NCBI GenBank assembly: GCA_013139225.1
Contig: WTBG01000032.1
Coordinates: 1-23,660 of the forward strand
DNA: 23,660 nt
Direction: 5' to 3'
DNA from: Deltaproteobacteria bacterium
GTDB lineage: Bacteria > Desulfobacterota > WTBG01
The notes under the pieces are model-generated. The model saw only the letters and a program-made list of their open reading frames with translations, had not been told where the DNA came from and ran no database searches. The translations under genes were made by a program, and so were the position numbers. Of this stretch, positions 7,020 through 15,136 are shown in pieces; positions within the stretch are counted from its first letter, which is position 1, and each line of letters starts with the position of its first letter.

Positions 7020-7523
7020 ATGGATGTTGAGACCAATCTCATTAATGCAGTAACTTCTTCTCAACCCGATTTTTATTCCACTGCAATCAGGACATTTTCG
7101 ATCTTATTTATTCTTTTGGCAGTGATTCTAATCGGCTCGTACCTGGCCAAGCGTTTCTGGCCTAAAGGTTCGGGGCTTATGGGGAGTAATCAATGGATTA
7201 AAGTTATTGCTACCAGCTATATTGCTCCCAAAAAGACGATTAGCCTGGTTGAAGTAGCAGGAGAAATGCTGGTTCTAGGTCTTACAGATAGCCAGATTAC
7301 TATGCTCACCAAAATTAACGATGAACATAGGATTAGTCATATTAAAAAATGTCAGGAGAAAAATAACGTAAAATCCCCTTTTTATCAGCAGTTAAAATTT
7401 TTTGTCAATGGGTGTGATCATGAAAGGGAAAAGGAGGCGGTGTTCCTCAATAAGATTAAGAGCAACCCTCATGAAAACAACAAGGTGATTGAAAAGATTA
7501 ATATGCCTGGTATCAAAACCTGA
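7020..7523 (+). CDS. fliO: Flagellar biosynthesis protein FliO
   Basis: FliO is a small membrane protein that helps assemble the FliP ring of the export gate. The 167-residue product has one membrane segment at about 23-44 (TFSILFILLAVILIGSYL). A cytoplasmic part follows with IKVIATSYIAPKKTISLVEVAG and MLVLGLTDSQITMLTKI, the conserved FliO core. The C-terminal 60 residues are charged and show no recognisable motif. AAAGGTG lies a few bases before the ATG. Position between fliN and fliP agrees with the assignment; sequence conservation in FliO is low, so the context matters. Confidence 0.9.
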   Translation: MDVETNLINAVTSSQPDFYSTAIRTFSILFILLAVILIGSYLAKRFWPKGSGLMGSNQWIKVIATSYIAPKKTISLVEVAGEMLVLGLTDSQITMLTKINDEHRISHIKKCQEKNNVKSPFYQQLKFFVNGCDHEREKEAVFLNKIKSNPHENNKVIEKINMPGIKT

Positions 7524-7532
7524 TTATTAGTC

Positions 7533-8297
7533 ATGAACAAAAGAAAACACATTCTATTAATTGTCATTTTTTTGGTTTTTTTAAACGGTATCTTCTCACC
7601 AGCCTGTGGTCAGTCAGTAGCTATCCCTAATATTCACATAGCTATAGGAGAATCAGAGGATCCTGGTGATTTGGCAGTAACCTTGAAGATTCTGTTGCTG
7701 CTTACGGTTCTGTCTATAGCTCCCACCATTCTTATTATGCTCACCTCTTTTACCAGAATGGTAGTGGTCTTTTCTTTTCTGAGGCATGCCATGGGTACTC
7801 AGCAAATGCCTCCTAATCAGGTTATTGTCAGCCTAGCCCTTTTTCTTACCTTCTTTGTCATGACACCGGTCTGGCAAGAGATTAATAACAACGCTCTCAA
7901 GCCCTTTTTGGCAAAGGAAGTTTCCTATGAGGTAGCGTTGGAGAGTGCGGCTAAACCACTTAAGCAATTTATGTTAAAGCAAACGAGAGAGAAAGACTTA
8001 TCACTCTTGATGAAGATTTCAAAGATAAAAAAACCCAAGACTGTTTCTGATATCCAATTGACTACACTCATTCCTGCTTTTGTGATTAGTGAATTGAGAA
8101 TTGCCTTTCAGATCGGATTTTTGGTTTATATACCCTTTCTTATTCTTGATATGGTGGTAGCCAGTGTATTGCTTTCTATGGGCATGATGATGCTGCCCCC
8201 TATTATGATCTCCTTGCCGTTTAAACTGTTGCTGTTCGTGCTGGTTGATGGCTGGTATTTAATTGTAGGTTCTTTAATAAAAAGCTTTGCTGTATGA
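7533..8297 (+). CDS. fliP: Flagellar export gate protein FliP
   Basis: FliP forms the core ring of the export gate with FliQ and FliR. The 254-residue protein starts with a cleavable signal peptide (hydrophobic core IVIFLVFLNGIF, then SPACGQ near residue 27), as usual for FliP. The family block follows with LTVLSIAPTILIMLTSFTR, VFSFLRHAMGTQQMPPNQV, FLTFFVMTPVWQ, TLIPAFVISELRIAFQIGF and IPFLILDMVVASVLLSMGMM. All four membrane segments are present. The ribosome site is weak and the start is 9 bases after the fliO stop, so translation may depend on coupling. Confidence 0.96.
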   Translation: MNKRKHILLIVIFLVFLNGIFSPACGQSVAIPNIHIAIGESEDPGDLAVTLKILLLLTVLSIAPTILIMLTSFTRMVVVFSFLRHAMGTQQMPPNQVIVSLALFLTFFVMTPVWQEINNNALKPFLAKEVSYEVALESAAKPLKQFMLKQTREKDLSLLMKISKIKKPKTVSDIQLTTLIPAFVISELRIAFQIGFLVYIPFLILDMVVASVLLSMGMMMLPPIMISLPFKLLLFVLVDGWYLIVGSLIKSFAV

Positions 8298-8487
8298 TCT
8301 ATTTATACAGGAAGCCTCTTTTTACAAAATGATTCAGGGACTATAGGATGGGCTGTGGTGGCTAAAATGATACTGGATACTGGTTGCTAGATAAAATAAA
8401 AACTGGACATGTACATCCAGTATCAAGGATCAAGTATCCAGTATCTTGTCCACGCAAAATGCGCTAATTTCTTTAGAGTTATTACTT
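8298..8487. repeat. Repeat-filled intergenic gap between fliP and fliQ
   Basis: In an otherwise tight operon this 190-base gap holds a cluster of short repeats built on the word GATACTGGATA. A direct copy is at 8369-8379, continuing ATACTGG to 8383. Inverted copies are CCAGTATC (8417-8424) and TATCCAGTATC (8435-8445, exact complement of 8369-8379). Between them CTGGACATGTACATCCAG (8403-8420) is a further dyad. The arrangement can fold into a stem-loop of about 77 bases. It looks like a dispersed GGATACTGG-type intergenic repeat rather than a gene; no coding frame or promoter is convincing. Confidence 0.7.
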
Positions 8488-8757
8488 ATGACACCAGAAT
8501 TTATAGTAGGATTTGGGAAGGAGGTAGTTTGGGTGACGTTGCTGGTAGCTGGTCCCATGCTCCTTTGCGGCCTGATTGTAGGACTGGTCGTCAGTATATT
8601 TCAAGCAGTCACTCAGGTTCACGAGATGACCTTGACCTTTATTCCAAAGATATTAGCGGTGATGGCAGCATTGGTGATTTTTTTCCCCTGGATGATGAGG
8701 GTACTACTCTATTTTACGGAAAAACTTTTCGTTAATATACCAATGTATATTCGTTAG
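8488..8757 (+). CDS. fliQ: Flagellar export gate protein FliQ
   Basis: FliQ is a two-helix subunit (four copies per gate) next to FliP. From the ATG at 8488 the product has 89 residues, the normal FliQ length, with TPEFIVGFGKEVVWVTLLVA, GLVVSIFQAVTQVHEMTLTF.PK and a second hydrophobic hairpin arm ending FFPWMMRVLLYF. The frame is open upstream to a TTG at 8446, but that would add 14 residues not found in the family and would start inside the repeat. The ribosome site at 8488 is weak, and the repeat gap before it may disturb coupling from fliP. Confidence 0.95.
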   Translation: MTPEFIVGFGKEVVWVTLLVAGPMLLCGLIVGLVVSIFQAVTQVHEMTLTFIPKILAVMAALVIFFPWMMRVLLYFTEKLFVNIPMYIR

Positions 8758-8775
8758 CAAAGGAGCACTTACTTA

Positions 8776-9552
8776 ATGAACCTTTTTAGCCTTTCGCTAC
8801 CTCAGGTTCAAGCCGCCGTTCTGGTCTTTATCAGAATAGGCGCAATTCTTATAACAGCACCTCTTTTTGGCAGTAGGAATGTACCATTGAAGTTGAAAGC
8901 AGGTTTGTCGCTTGTTCTAGCATTTGCCATTTTCCCAGTAGTGGGTTTCAAGGAAGTTTATTTAGCAAGTATTCCCTCTTTGCTGTCCGCTATGATAGGA
9001 GAGGTTCTTATTGGAGTCATTATTGGGTTCACTGCAAGACTTATTTTTGCTGCGGTACAGTTAGCGGGAGAACTGGTAGGTTTTCAGATGGGTTTTGGTA
9101 TTGTCAATGTTATTGACCCTCAGACCAGCACTCAGTTTTCTATCATCGCACAGTTCCAGAACATAATAACACTCCTCGTATTTCTGGCACTGGATGCTCA
9201 TTATTGGTTTATACTGGCAATTTCAAAGAGTTTTGAATTGATACAACCTCTTGGGTTTTGTTTCACTGACTCTCTGATGGAGGCTATTATTAGTTTGTCC
9301 TGTGATATGTTTGTAATCGCTGCCAAGGTAGCGGCTCCTGTTATTGCTGTGCTTTTTTTCACCAGTGTTGCTTTGGGATTGATAGCTAGAACGGTTCCTC
9401 AGATGAACATATTCATCGTGGGATTTCCTATTAAGATTGCTATAGGACTTTTGGGGGTTGGATTCTCACTTCCACTCCTTTCTTACCTGCTGAGAAACCT
9501 TTTTCAGAGAATGGGTGATGATATCATTTTATTAATGAAACTGATGTCATGA
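8776..9552 (+). CDS. fliR: Flagellar export gate protein FliR
   Basis: FliR completes the FliP5-FliQ4-FliR1 export gate in the inner membrane. The 258-residue product has about six membrane segments and the family landmarks: VFIRIGAILITAPLFGSRNV near residue 20, KAGLSLVLAF, GFQMGFGIVNVIDPQTS at about 107-123, the ALGLIARTVPQMNIFIVGFP block at about 200-218, and KIAIGLLG. AAAGGAG stands before the ATG. It follows fliQ by 18 bases. An 81-base gap to flhB contains only the flhB ribosome site. Confidence 0.95.
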   Translation: MNLFSLSLPQVQAAVLVFIRIGAILITAPLFGSRNVPLKLKAGLSLVLAFAIFPVVGFKEVYLASIPSLLSAMIGEVLIGVIIGFTARLIFAAVQLAGELVGFQMGFGIVNVIDPQTSTQFSIIAQFQNIITLLVFLALDAHYWFILAISKSFELIQPLGFCFTDSLMEAIISLSCDMFVIAAKVAAPVIAVLFFTSVALGLIARTVPQMNIFIVGFPIKIAIGLLGVGFSLPLLSYLLRNLFQRMGDDIILLMKLMS

Positions 9553-9633
9553 ATTGTGACCAGCATTTTTGATATGGTTAGATAACAAGTAATAAGTGGA
9601 ATTTTTTATTCTGTAATTTTAGGAGCTTTCTTA

Positions 9634-10719
9634 ATGTCAAGAGGATCAGATCAGGAAAAGTCGGAGCCTGCTACTCCGAAGCGGCTGCAAGAAATGAGGG
9701 AAAAAGGACAGGTTGCAAAGAGCAGAGAAGTTCCTTCTGTTGCAGTTTTAATCGCAAGCCTGCTCGTTTTCTATTTCCTGGGATCCACCATGTTTAAACA
9801 GCTCATGGATCTGATGCAGTGGGTGTTTACTAGTTCAGGAAGCTTGCAGATTAAGGAAGCAAACATCCAATGGTTGCTAATAGAGCTCTTAGGCAGAGGA
9901 TTAAAGGTTCTGGCCCCCCTGTTAATAGCATTGGTGGCCATGGGGTTGGTATCTAACTATCTTCAAGTGGGTTTTCTGTTTTCCTTTCAATCTATAGTAC
10001 CCAAGTTTTCCAAACTGGATCCCCTCAAGGGTTTTGCCAAGATGTTTTCCAAGCAAACCCTGGTGGAACTGGTAAAGAATATTTTCAAAGTGATGATTGT
10101 TGGATGTGTGGCCTACTTTACAGTTAAGGGTGAGCTTAATCATATTGTCCCCCTGATGGATATGGAGGTCTGGTCTATTCTGTCCTATATCGGGGGTGTA
10201 TGTTTTAAGATAATGCTTCGCACCTGCTGGGTGCTTGTTGTTTTGGCACTTCTGGACTATGTCTTTCAGAGGTGGGACTTTCAGCAAGAAGCCAAGATGA
10301 CCAAACAGGAAGTTAAAGATGAGTTTAAGCAAAGGGAAGGAGATCCGCTAATAAGATCCAGGGTAAGACAGGCACAAAAAGAGATGGCAAAGAGACGAAT
10401 GATGGAATCGGTACCCAAAGCGGATGTGGTTATTACCAACCCTTCTCACCTGGCAATAGCACTGGAATATAATGCTCAACAAATGACGGCCCCCAAGGTG
10501 ACTGCCAAAGGAACCCGGCTGATGGCAGAACGTATCAAAGAAATAGCCAGACAAAACCAGGTTCCCATCGTGGAAAACAAGCCTTTGGCTCAAGCACTGT
10601 TCGGCAGTGTTGAGGTTGGTCAGGAAATTCCCATGGTGTTCTATAAGGCAGTAGCAGAGACTCTCTCATATGTCTATCGACTCAAAAACAAGAGGATGTT
10701 ATATGACTCACCAAATTAA
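9634..10719 (+). CDS. flhB: Flagellar export switch protein FlhB (NPSH variant)
   Basis: FlhB binds export substrates and switches specificity from hook to filament proteins after self-cleavage in its cytoplasmic domain. The 361-residue protein opens with EKSEPATPKRLQEMREKGQV, the standard N-terminus, then four membrane segments (about 34-55, 90-108, 145-165, 185-210). A linker with MTKQEVKDEFKQREGDP and the FlhBC domain follow. The cleavage motif, NPTH in nearly all family members, reads NPSH here (N269-P270-S271-H272; codons 10438-10449). Asn and Pro, between which cleavage occurs, are intact and numbered as in E. coli. The ribosome site is TTAGGAGC. Its end overlaps the start of flhA by 17 bases. 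Confidence 0.96.
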   Translation: MSRGSDQEKSEPATPKRLQEMREKGQVAKSREVPSVAVLIASLLVFYFLGSTMFKQLMDLMQWVFTSSGSLQIKEANIQWLLIELLGRGLKVLAPLLIALVAMGLVSNYLQVGFLFSFQSIVPKFSKLDPLKGFAKMFSKQTLVELVKNIFKVMIVGCVAYFTVKGELNHIVPLMDMEVWSILSYIGGVCFKIMLRTCWVLVVLALLDYVFQRWDFQQEAKMTKQEVKDEFKQREGDPLIRSRVRQAQKEMAKRRMMESVPKADVVITNPSHLAIALEYNAQQMTAPKVTAKGTRLMAERIKEIARQNQVPIVENKPLAQALFGSVEVGQEIPMVFYKAVAETLSYVYRLKNKRMLYDSPN

Positions 10720-12799
10720 AGAAGCGACGAGTATGTCAGCGCTTACACGCAATAGCGATGTGGTAATGGCTATTGGTGTGATAGGAATGCTAGTGGTTAT
10801 GGTGATTCCTATACCCACTTTCATGCTGGATATCTTTTTGTCATTCAATATTACCTTTTCTGTTGTTGTGCTATTGGTTGCTATGTATACATTAAAAGCG
10901 TTAGAGTTCTCTGTATTTCCTTCTCTCTTACTGCTTGCTACCCTGCTTCGGTTGTCTTTGAATGTGGCATCAACAAGATTGATCCTCTTACACGGTAATG
11001 AAGGGGTAGGTGCTGCCGGACAGGTTATTAGAGCATTTGGAAGCTTTGTGGTGGGTGGTAACTATGTAGTTGGGATGGTAGTCTTTTTAATTCTGGTAAT
11101 AATAAATTTTGTCGTAATCACAAAAGGGGCAACTCGTATTGCTGAAGTTGCAGCAAGATTTACTTTGGATGCGATGCCTGGGAAACAGATGAGTATCGAT
11201 GCAGATCTCAATGCGGGTCTCATTACAGATATTGAGGCAAAGACAAGGAGAGTTGAAATTTCACAGGAAGCAGATTTTTATGGAGCTATGGATGGTGCCA
11301 GTAAATTTGTAAGGGGAGATGCTATTGCCGGCATTGTTATTACACTTGTTAATATTCTGGGTGGATTGGTCATTGGAGTGTTGCAGCAAGGAATGTCAGT
11401 GTCCACTGCAGCCCAAAATTACACCTTGTTGACTATAGGAGATGGTTTGGTCAGTCAAATTCCTGCTTTGATTGTTTCCACTGCCGCTGGACTGGTGGTT
11501 ACCAGGGCAGCCTCTGATTCTCATTTGGGAAATGATATGATAAGTCAACTCACCGGACAACCTCGTGCTATAGCTATTGCTTCTGGTGTTCTCATTTTAT
11601 TTGGATTTATCCCTGGATTGCCTACGTTTCCCTTTATCATGCTTGGTTGTCTGGCGGGGGGATTGGCTTATATGACTTTCGAAGGCAAGAAAGCGGTTAT
11701 GGTCAAGGAGGAAGAAGAGGAGGAGGCAGTTGAAAAGGAGAAAGGATTGGAGAAGGTCGAAGAACTTTTACCTTTGGATCTCTTAGAGTTGGAGGTGGGT
11801 TATGGATTGATTCCTCTGGTGGATACGGAGCAGGGTGGAGAATTGCTGGAAAGGGTTAAGTCCATCCGTCGTCAATTTGCGCTTGAGATGGGAATGATTA
11901 TTCCACCCATGCATATAAGGGATAACCTTCAGCTAAAACCCAACCAATATTCTATTATTATTAAGGGAGTGGAAGTTGCTGGAGGGGAACTCATGCCCGG
12001 ATATTATCTGGCAATGAATCCTGGAGATGTTAAAGCTGAGATTGAAGGTATTCCAACGAAAGAACCAGCATTTGGTATCCCAGCCCTTTGGATTGGTGAA
12101 AAGGATAAAGAAAAGGCACAGATTGCAGGATATACCGTAGTTGATTTATCCACGATGATTGCTACTCACATATCAGAAGTTTTAAAGACTCATGCCTGTG
12201 AATTATTAGGTCGGCAGGAAGTGCAGTCTCTGCTAGACAATTTAGCACTGAATCATCCAAAAGTAGTAGAAGAACTGGTACCTAATCTTCTTTCTTTGGG
12301 TGGGGTCCAAAAAACCCTTCAGAACCTGTTGAAAGAGCAGGTTTCCATTCGCGATTTGCTTTCCATTGTTGAAACCTTAGCAGATTATGCACCCATAACT
12401 AAAAATGTAGATATACTGACTGAATATGTAAGGCAAAGATTAGCAAGAAGCATTACCAAGCAGTATAAAACACCCGAGGGGGATATACCTCTTATGACAC
12501 TTGATGCTGAGATTGAAGAGCTTGTAAATAATGCCATTCAACATACGGAACACGAATCTTACCTTTCGTTAGAACCCTCACTCGCTCAGAAGATTTTAGC
12601 ACAGCTTAATAAGGCAATGGGGAAATTTACCAGCATGAACTATCAACCCATTATTCTCTGTTCGCCTGGTATTCGACCACATCTGAAAAAATTGACTGAA
12701 AGATTTATTCCTACTTTGGTGGTACTCTCTCATAATGAAATTGATAAACGGGTTAAACTGAAATCACTGGGAGTAGCAAGTCTAAACCATGCAGGTTAG
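10703..12799 (+). CDS. flhA: Flagellar export gate protein FlhA
   Basis: FlhA is the nonameric export-gate subunit whose cytoplasmic ring receives chaperone-substrate complexes. The 698-residue product has an N-terminal half with about eight membrane segments and the FHIPEP-family signatures LLRLSLNVASTRLIL, FVVITKGATRIAEVAARFTL and DAMPGKQMSIDADLNAGLI. An acidic linker (EEEEEEAVEKEK, about residues 338-350) leads to the C-terminal domain from about 360 (LELEVGYGLIPLVD). ATG 10703 is chosen because AGAGG at 10691-10695 lies 7 bases upstream; other in-frame ATGs are at 10670 (within flhB) and 10733 (no ribosome site). It overlaps flhB by 17 and flhF by 11 bases, a strong sign of coupled translation. 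Confidence 0.96.
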   Translation: MTHQIKEATSMSALTRNSDVVMAIGVIGMLVVMVIPIPTFMLDIFLSFNITFSVVVLLVAMYTLKALEFSVFPSLLLLATLLRLSLNVASTRLILLHGNEGVGAAGQVIRAFGSFVVGGNYVVGMVVFLILVIINFVVITKGATRIAEVAARFTLDAMPGKQMSIDADLNAGLITDIEAKTRRVEISQEADFYGAMDGASKFVRGDAIAGIVITLVNILGGLVIGVLQQGMSVSTAAQNYTLLTIGDGLVSQIPALIVSTAAGLVVTRAASDSHLGNDMISQLTGQPRAIAIASGVLILFGFIPGLPTFPFIMLGCLAGGLAYMTFEGKKAVMVKEEEEEEAVEKEKGLEKVEELLPLDLLELEVGYGLIPLVDTEQGGELLERVKSIRRQFALEMGMIIPPMHIRDNLQLKPNQYSIIIKGVEVAGGELMPGYYLAMNPGDVKAEIEGIPTKEPAFGIPALWIGEKDKEKAQIAGYTVVDLSTMIATHISEVLKTHACELLGRQEVQSLLDNLALNHPKVVEELVPNLLSLGGVQKTLQNLLKEQVSIRDLLSIVETLADYAPITKNVDILTEYVRQRLARSITKQYKTPEGDIPLMTLDAEIEELVNNAIQHTEHESYLSLEPSLAQKILAQLNKAMGKFTSMNYQPIILCSPGIRPHLKKLTERFIPTLVVLSHNEIDKRVKLKSLGVASLNHAG

Positions 12800-14024
12800 A
12801 AAATATCAAGCAGCAAGTATGAACGAGGCACTAAAACTGGTGCGAAGGGATTTGGGATCTCAGGCTATCATTGTGTCGACAAAAACAGTTGGTGGAATGA
12901 AAAATAAAGGCAGTTTTGGCAAGCAATCAGGAGTAGAGGTTATTGCTGCTATCGACTATGACTTTGATTCCTCTTCCCCGGAGACTAAATCTTTTTCCCA
13001 ATTAATCAAGGATAAGGTTTCTCCCATAGGAGGTCTTCCATCAGACGGGGATTCCTTAGAGAAGATTAGCTATGAGCTCTCTGAATTGAAGAGGATAGTG
13101 AAACAATCTTACAATTGCTCTGAGGAAATCAAAGGTGGTTATGCTTACGGGGAACTGAAAGAGCTCAAATGGATGGCGCAATTTTTCTTAAGGCAGGCAA
13201 CGTCCTTTAATCACGGTCATTTCCCTGAACATCTAGGTGACCTTTATTACCAGATGTTAAAACAGGATATCTGTGAGGAGACCGTTTTGAAATTGGTTGA
13301 GGAGTTAAGGGAGGATCTATCACCGGATCTATTGGGGGACAAGGATCAGGTGAGAAAGAGTCTGATCTCGAAAATAGAAAGAGACCTCTTGCTAGCAGGA
13401 CCCATTGATTTAACCCCTGGTAAAAACAAGATTGTTGCCTTTGTTGGCCCTACTGGTGTGGGTAAAACTACTACAATAGCTAAATTGGCAGCTAACTATG
13501 CATTGGAAAAGAAAAAAAAGGTTGCCCTGGTTACTATCGATACCTATCGTATAGCAGCAGTAGAGCAGTTAAAGATATACTCCAATATTATAGGGCTTCC
13601 CCTTGAGTCAGTATCATCACCTGAGGAACTTAAGCAAGTATTGGCTAAATTTGCAGACAAGGATTTAATCTTGATTGACACAGCTGGGAGAAGCCAGAGG
13701 GACCAGTCCCAGATTGACGAGATTAAAGGATTTCTCGAGCAACCCTTCCCTGTTGAAATCTCTCTGGTTATGAGTATTACCTGTAAAGAGCATAACCTTT
13801 CTGCCGTGAGTCAACAATTTGGGTTTCTTCCAATAGACAGTATCATTTTTACTAAACTCGATGAGAGTTATACCTATGGAAGTATTATTAACCAGCTATT
13901 CAAAATAAAAAAGCCTTTATCCTATCTCACTACCGGTCAAAAAGTACCGGAAGATATTGAGGTTGCTACTAAGAAACGCATTATTTCGTTGGTTTTAAAT
14001 GAAGCGGAAAATCACTATTGCTAA
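12789..14024 (+). CDS. flhF: SRP-type GTPase FlhF
   Basis: FlhF is the signal-recognition-particle-like GTPase that marks the pole where the flagellum is built. The 411-residue protein has the N-terminal B domain (MQVRKYQAASMNEALKLVRR), a helical N domain at about 125-215 and the GTPase G domain. The G domain carries the P-loop GPTGVGKTTT (220-229), DTYRIAAVEQL (251-261), DTAGRS (297-302) and TKLDES (355-360), all intact. The start overlaps the end of flhA by 11 bases; flhG follows. FlhF next to FlhG points to polar or otherwise numerically controlled flagella. Confidence 0.96.
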   Translation: MQVRKYQAASMNEALKLVRRDLGSQAIIVSTKTVGGMKNKGSFGKQSGVEVIAAIDYDFDSSSPETKSFSQLIKDKVSPIGGLPSDGDSLEKISYELSELKRIVKQSYNCSEEIKGGYAYGELKELKWMAQFFLRQATSFNHGHFPEHLGDLYYQMLKQDICEETVLKLVEELREDLSPDLLGDKDQVRKSLISKIERDLLLAGPIDLTPGKNKIVAFVGPTGVGKTTTIAKLAANYALEKKKKVALVTIDTYRIAAVEQLKIYSNIIGLPLESVSSPEELKQVLAKFADKDLILIDTAGRSQRDQSQIDEIKGFLEQPFPVEISLVMSITCKEHNLSAVSQQFGFLPIDSIIFTKLDESYTYGSIINQLFKIKKPLSYLTTGQKVPEDIEVATKKRIISLVLNEAENHYC

Positions 14025-14044
14025 CTTAATAAGGGGAAGGATAC

Positions 14045-14992
14045 ATGATGGATCAAGCAGGAACTTTGCGCAGTATAGTGAAAAAGAGGGGAGGACCTGG
14101 GTCAAGTGAAAATAAAAGTATGGATATAAAAGGCGAACTGCCAGGAAATGAGGGAAATTCACCAGTTCAAGTCATTGCGGTTACCAGCGGCAAAGGAGGG
14201 GTTGGCAAAACCAACGTAGTGGCTAATCTGGGTTATGCCTTAACCAGATTAAACAAGAGAGTATTAGTTTTAGATGCAGATGTAGGGCTGGCTAATATGG
14301 ATGTTATTTTGGGACTTTCTCCTAAATATAATTTACAACATGTGCTCAACGGCGAGAAGACTATCTCAGATGTAATCATTTCAGGACCGGGCGGCATGAA
14401 GATTCTTCCTGCCAGTTCGGGTGTACAAGAACTATCAGATTTGAGTAAAGCACAGAAGCTTTGCTTATTGTCAGAGCTGAATTCCTTATATGATGAGACA
14501 GATGTTCTGCTAATTGATACCAGCGCGGGTATTTCTTCTAATGTGATGTATTTCAACATGGCAGCTCAAGAAATCCTGATCGTGGTCTCGCCCGAGCCCA
14601 CATCCATTACAGATGCCTATGCTATGATGAAGGTTTTATTCCTGAAGCATTCGGAGAATCATTTTAGGCTTTTGGTCAATTCGGCAAGGAATGCTGAGGA
14701 AGCTAGAGAAGTCTTTAATAATTTGAGTCTGGTGGGACAAAAGTTTCTCAATCTCTCAATAGATTATTGGGGGTACATCATGCAGGATGATCATGTAGCG
14801 AAGGCCGTGAGACAGCAGAAAGCTCTTGTTGAGCGTTATCCCAATTCTCCCGCTAGTAGGTGTTTCTCTGATCTTGCTAAGATAGTTTGTGAAAATCGAC
14901 CCAACACCAGTTCCAGAGGAAACATCAGTTTCTTTTGGGAGCAAATTATCGAGAATTCCGATGCTTTGCCTTTGGAAGTTTCTAAAATTTAG
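14045..14992 (+). CDS. flhG: MinD-like ATPase FlhG (FleN/YlxH)
   Basis: FlhG limits flagellar number by stimulating FlhF GTPase activity and, in some groups, restraining the FleQ-type master activator. The 315-residue product begins MMDQAGTLRSIVKK, which contains an exact DQAxxLR motif, the known FlhF-activating element. It then has the MinD-type deviant Walker A KGGVGKT (50-56), VLDADVGLANMDV (75-87) and LLIDTSAGIS (154-163). The C-terminal third lacks a strong amphipathic membrane-targeting helix that I can recognise by eye. A GGGGAAGGA ribosome site precedes ATG 14045; ATG 14048 is equally possible. The 144 bases after it, before fliA, hold no clear terminator, so fliA may be read from the same transcript. 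Confidence 0.95.
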   Translation: MMDQAGTLRSIVKKRGGPGSSENKSMDIKGELPGNEGNSPVQVIAVTSGKGGVGKTNVVANLGYALTRLNKRVLVLDADVGLANMDVILGLSPKYNLQHVLNGEKTISDVIISGPGGMKILPASSGVQELSDLSKAQKLCLLSELNSLYDETDVLLIDTSAGISSNVMYFNMAAQEILIVVSPEPTSITDAYAMMKVLFLKHSENHFRLLVNSARNAEEAREVFNNLSLVGQKFLNLSIDYWGYIMQDDHVAKAVRQQKALVERYPNSPASRCFSDLAKIVCENRPNTSSRGNISFFWEQIIENSDALPLEVSKI

Positions 14993-15136
14993 TCTTTTTA
15001 AGTTTCACCCATCTTAAGCTTCAATCAGGCAAATGAAATACTGGAACTATGAAGCGTTGGATGATGGCTGATTAAAAAAGTTGTGTGGTAAAAATAGTTG
15101 ATAAATTAAGCAGTCTAAAAATTAAGGGGAATGAAG

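Noticed and set aside
8375..8387. Sigma-54-like GG...GC before fliQ
   Set aside because: The spacing is 9 bases instead of 10, and the sequence is part of a repeat cluster.
8409..8735. 108-codon open frame overlapping fliQ
   Set aside because: It is in another frame over a clear FliQ, starts in a repeat and has low-complexity Ser/Gly/Arg composition.
9922..10332. 136-codon open frame on the - strand within flhB
   Set aside because: Lies wholly opposite a well-recognised gene, with no domain, ribosome site or promoter; the same applies to the other antisense frames within flagellar genes, such as 3132-2791 and 16897-16466.
15073..15104. Sigma-28-like sequence before fliA (TAAA at 15073, GTTGATAA at 15097-15104)
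   Set aside because: The two elements are 20 bases apart measured from TAAA, against 15 in the consensus, and no alternative -35 fits.
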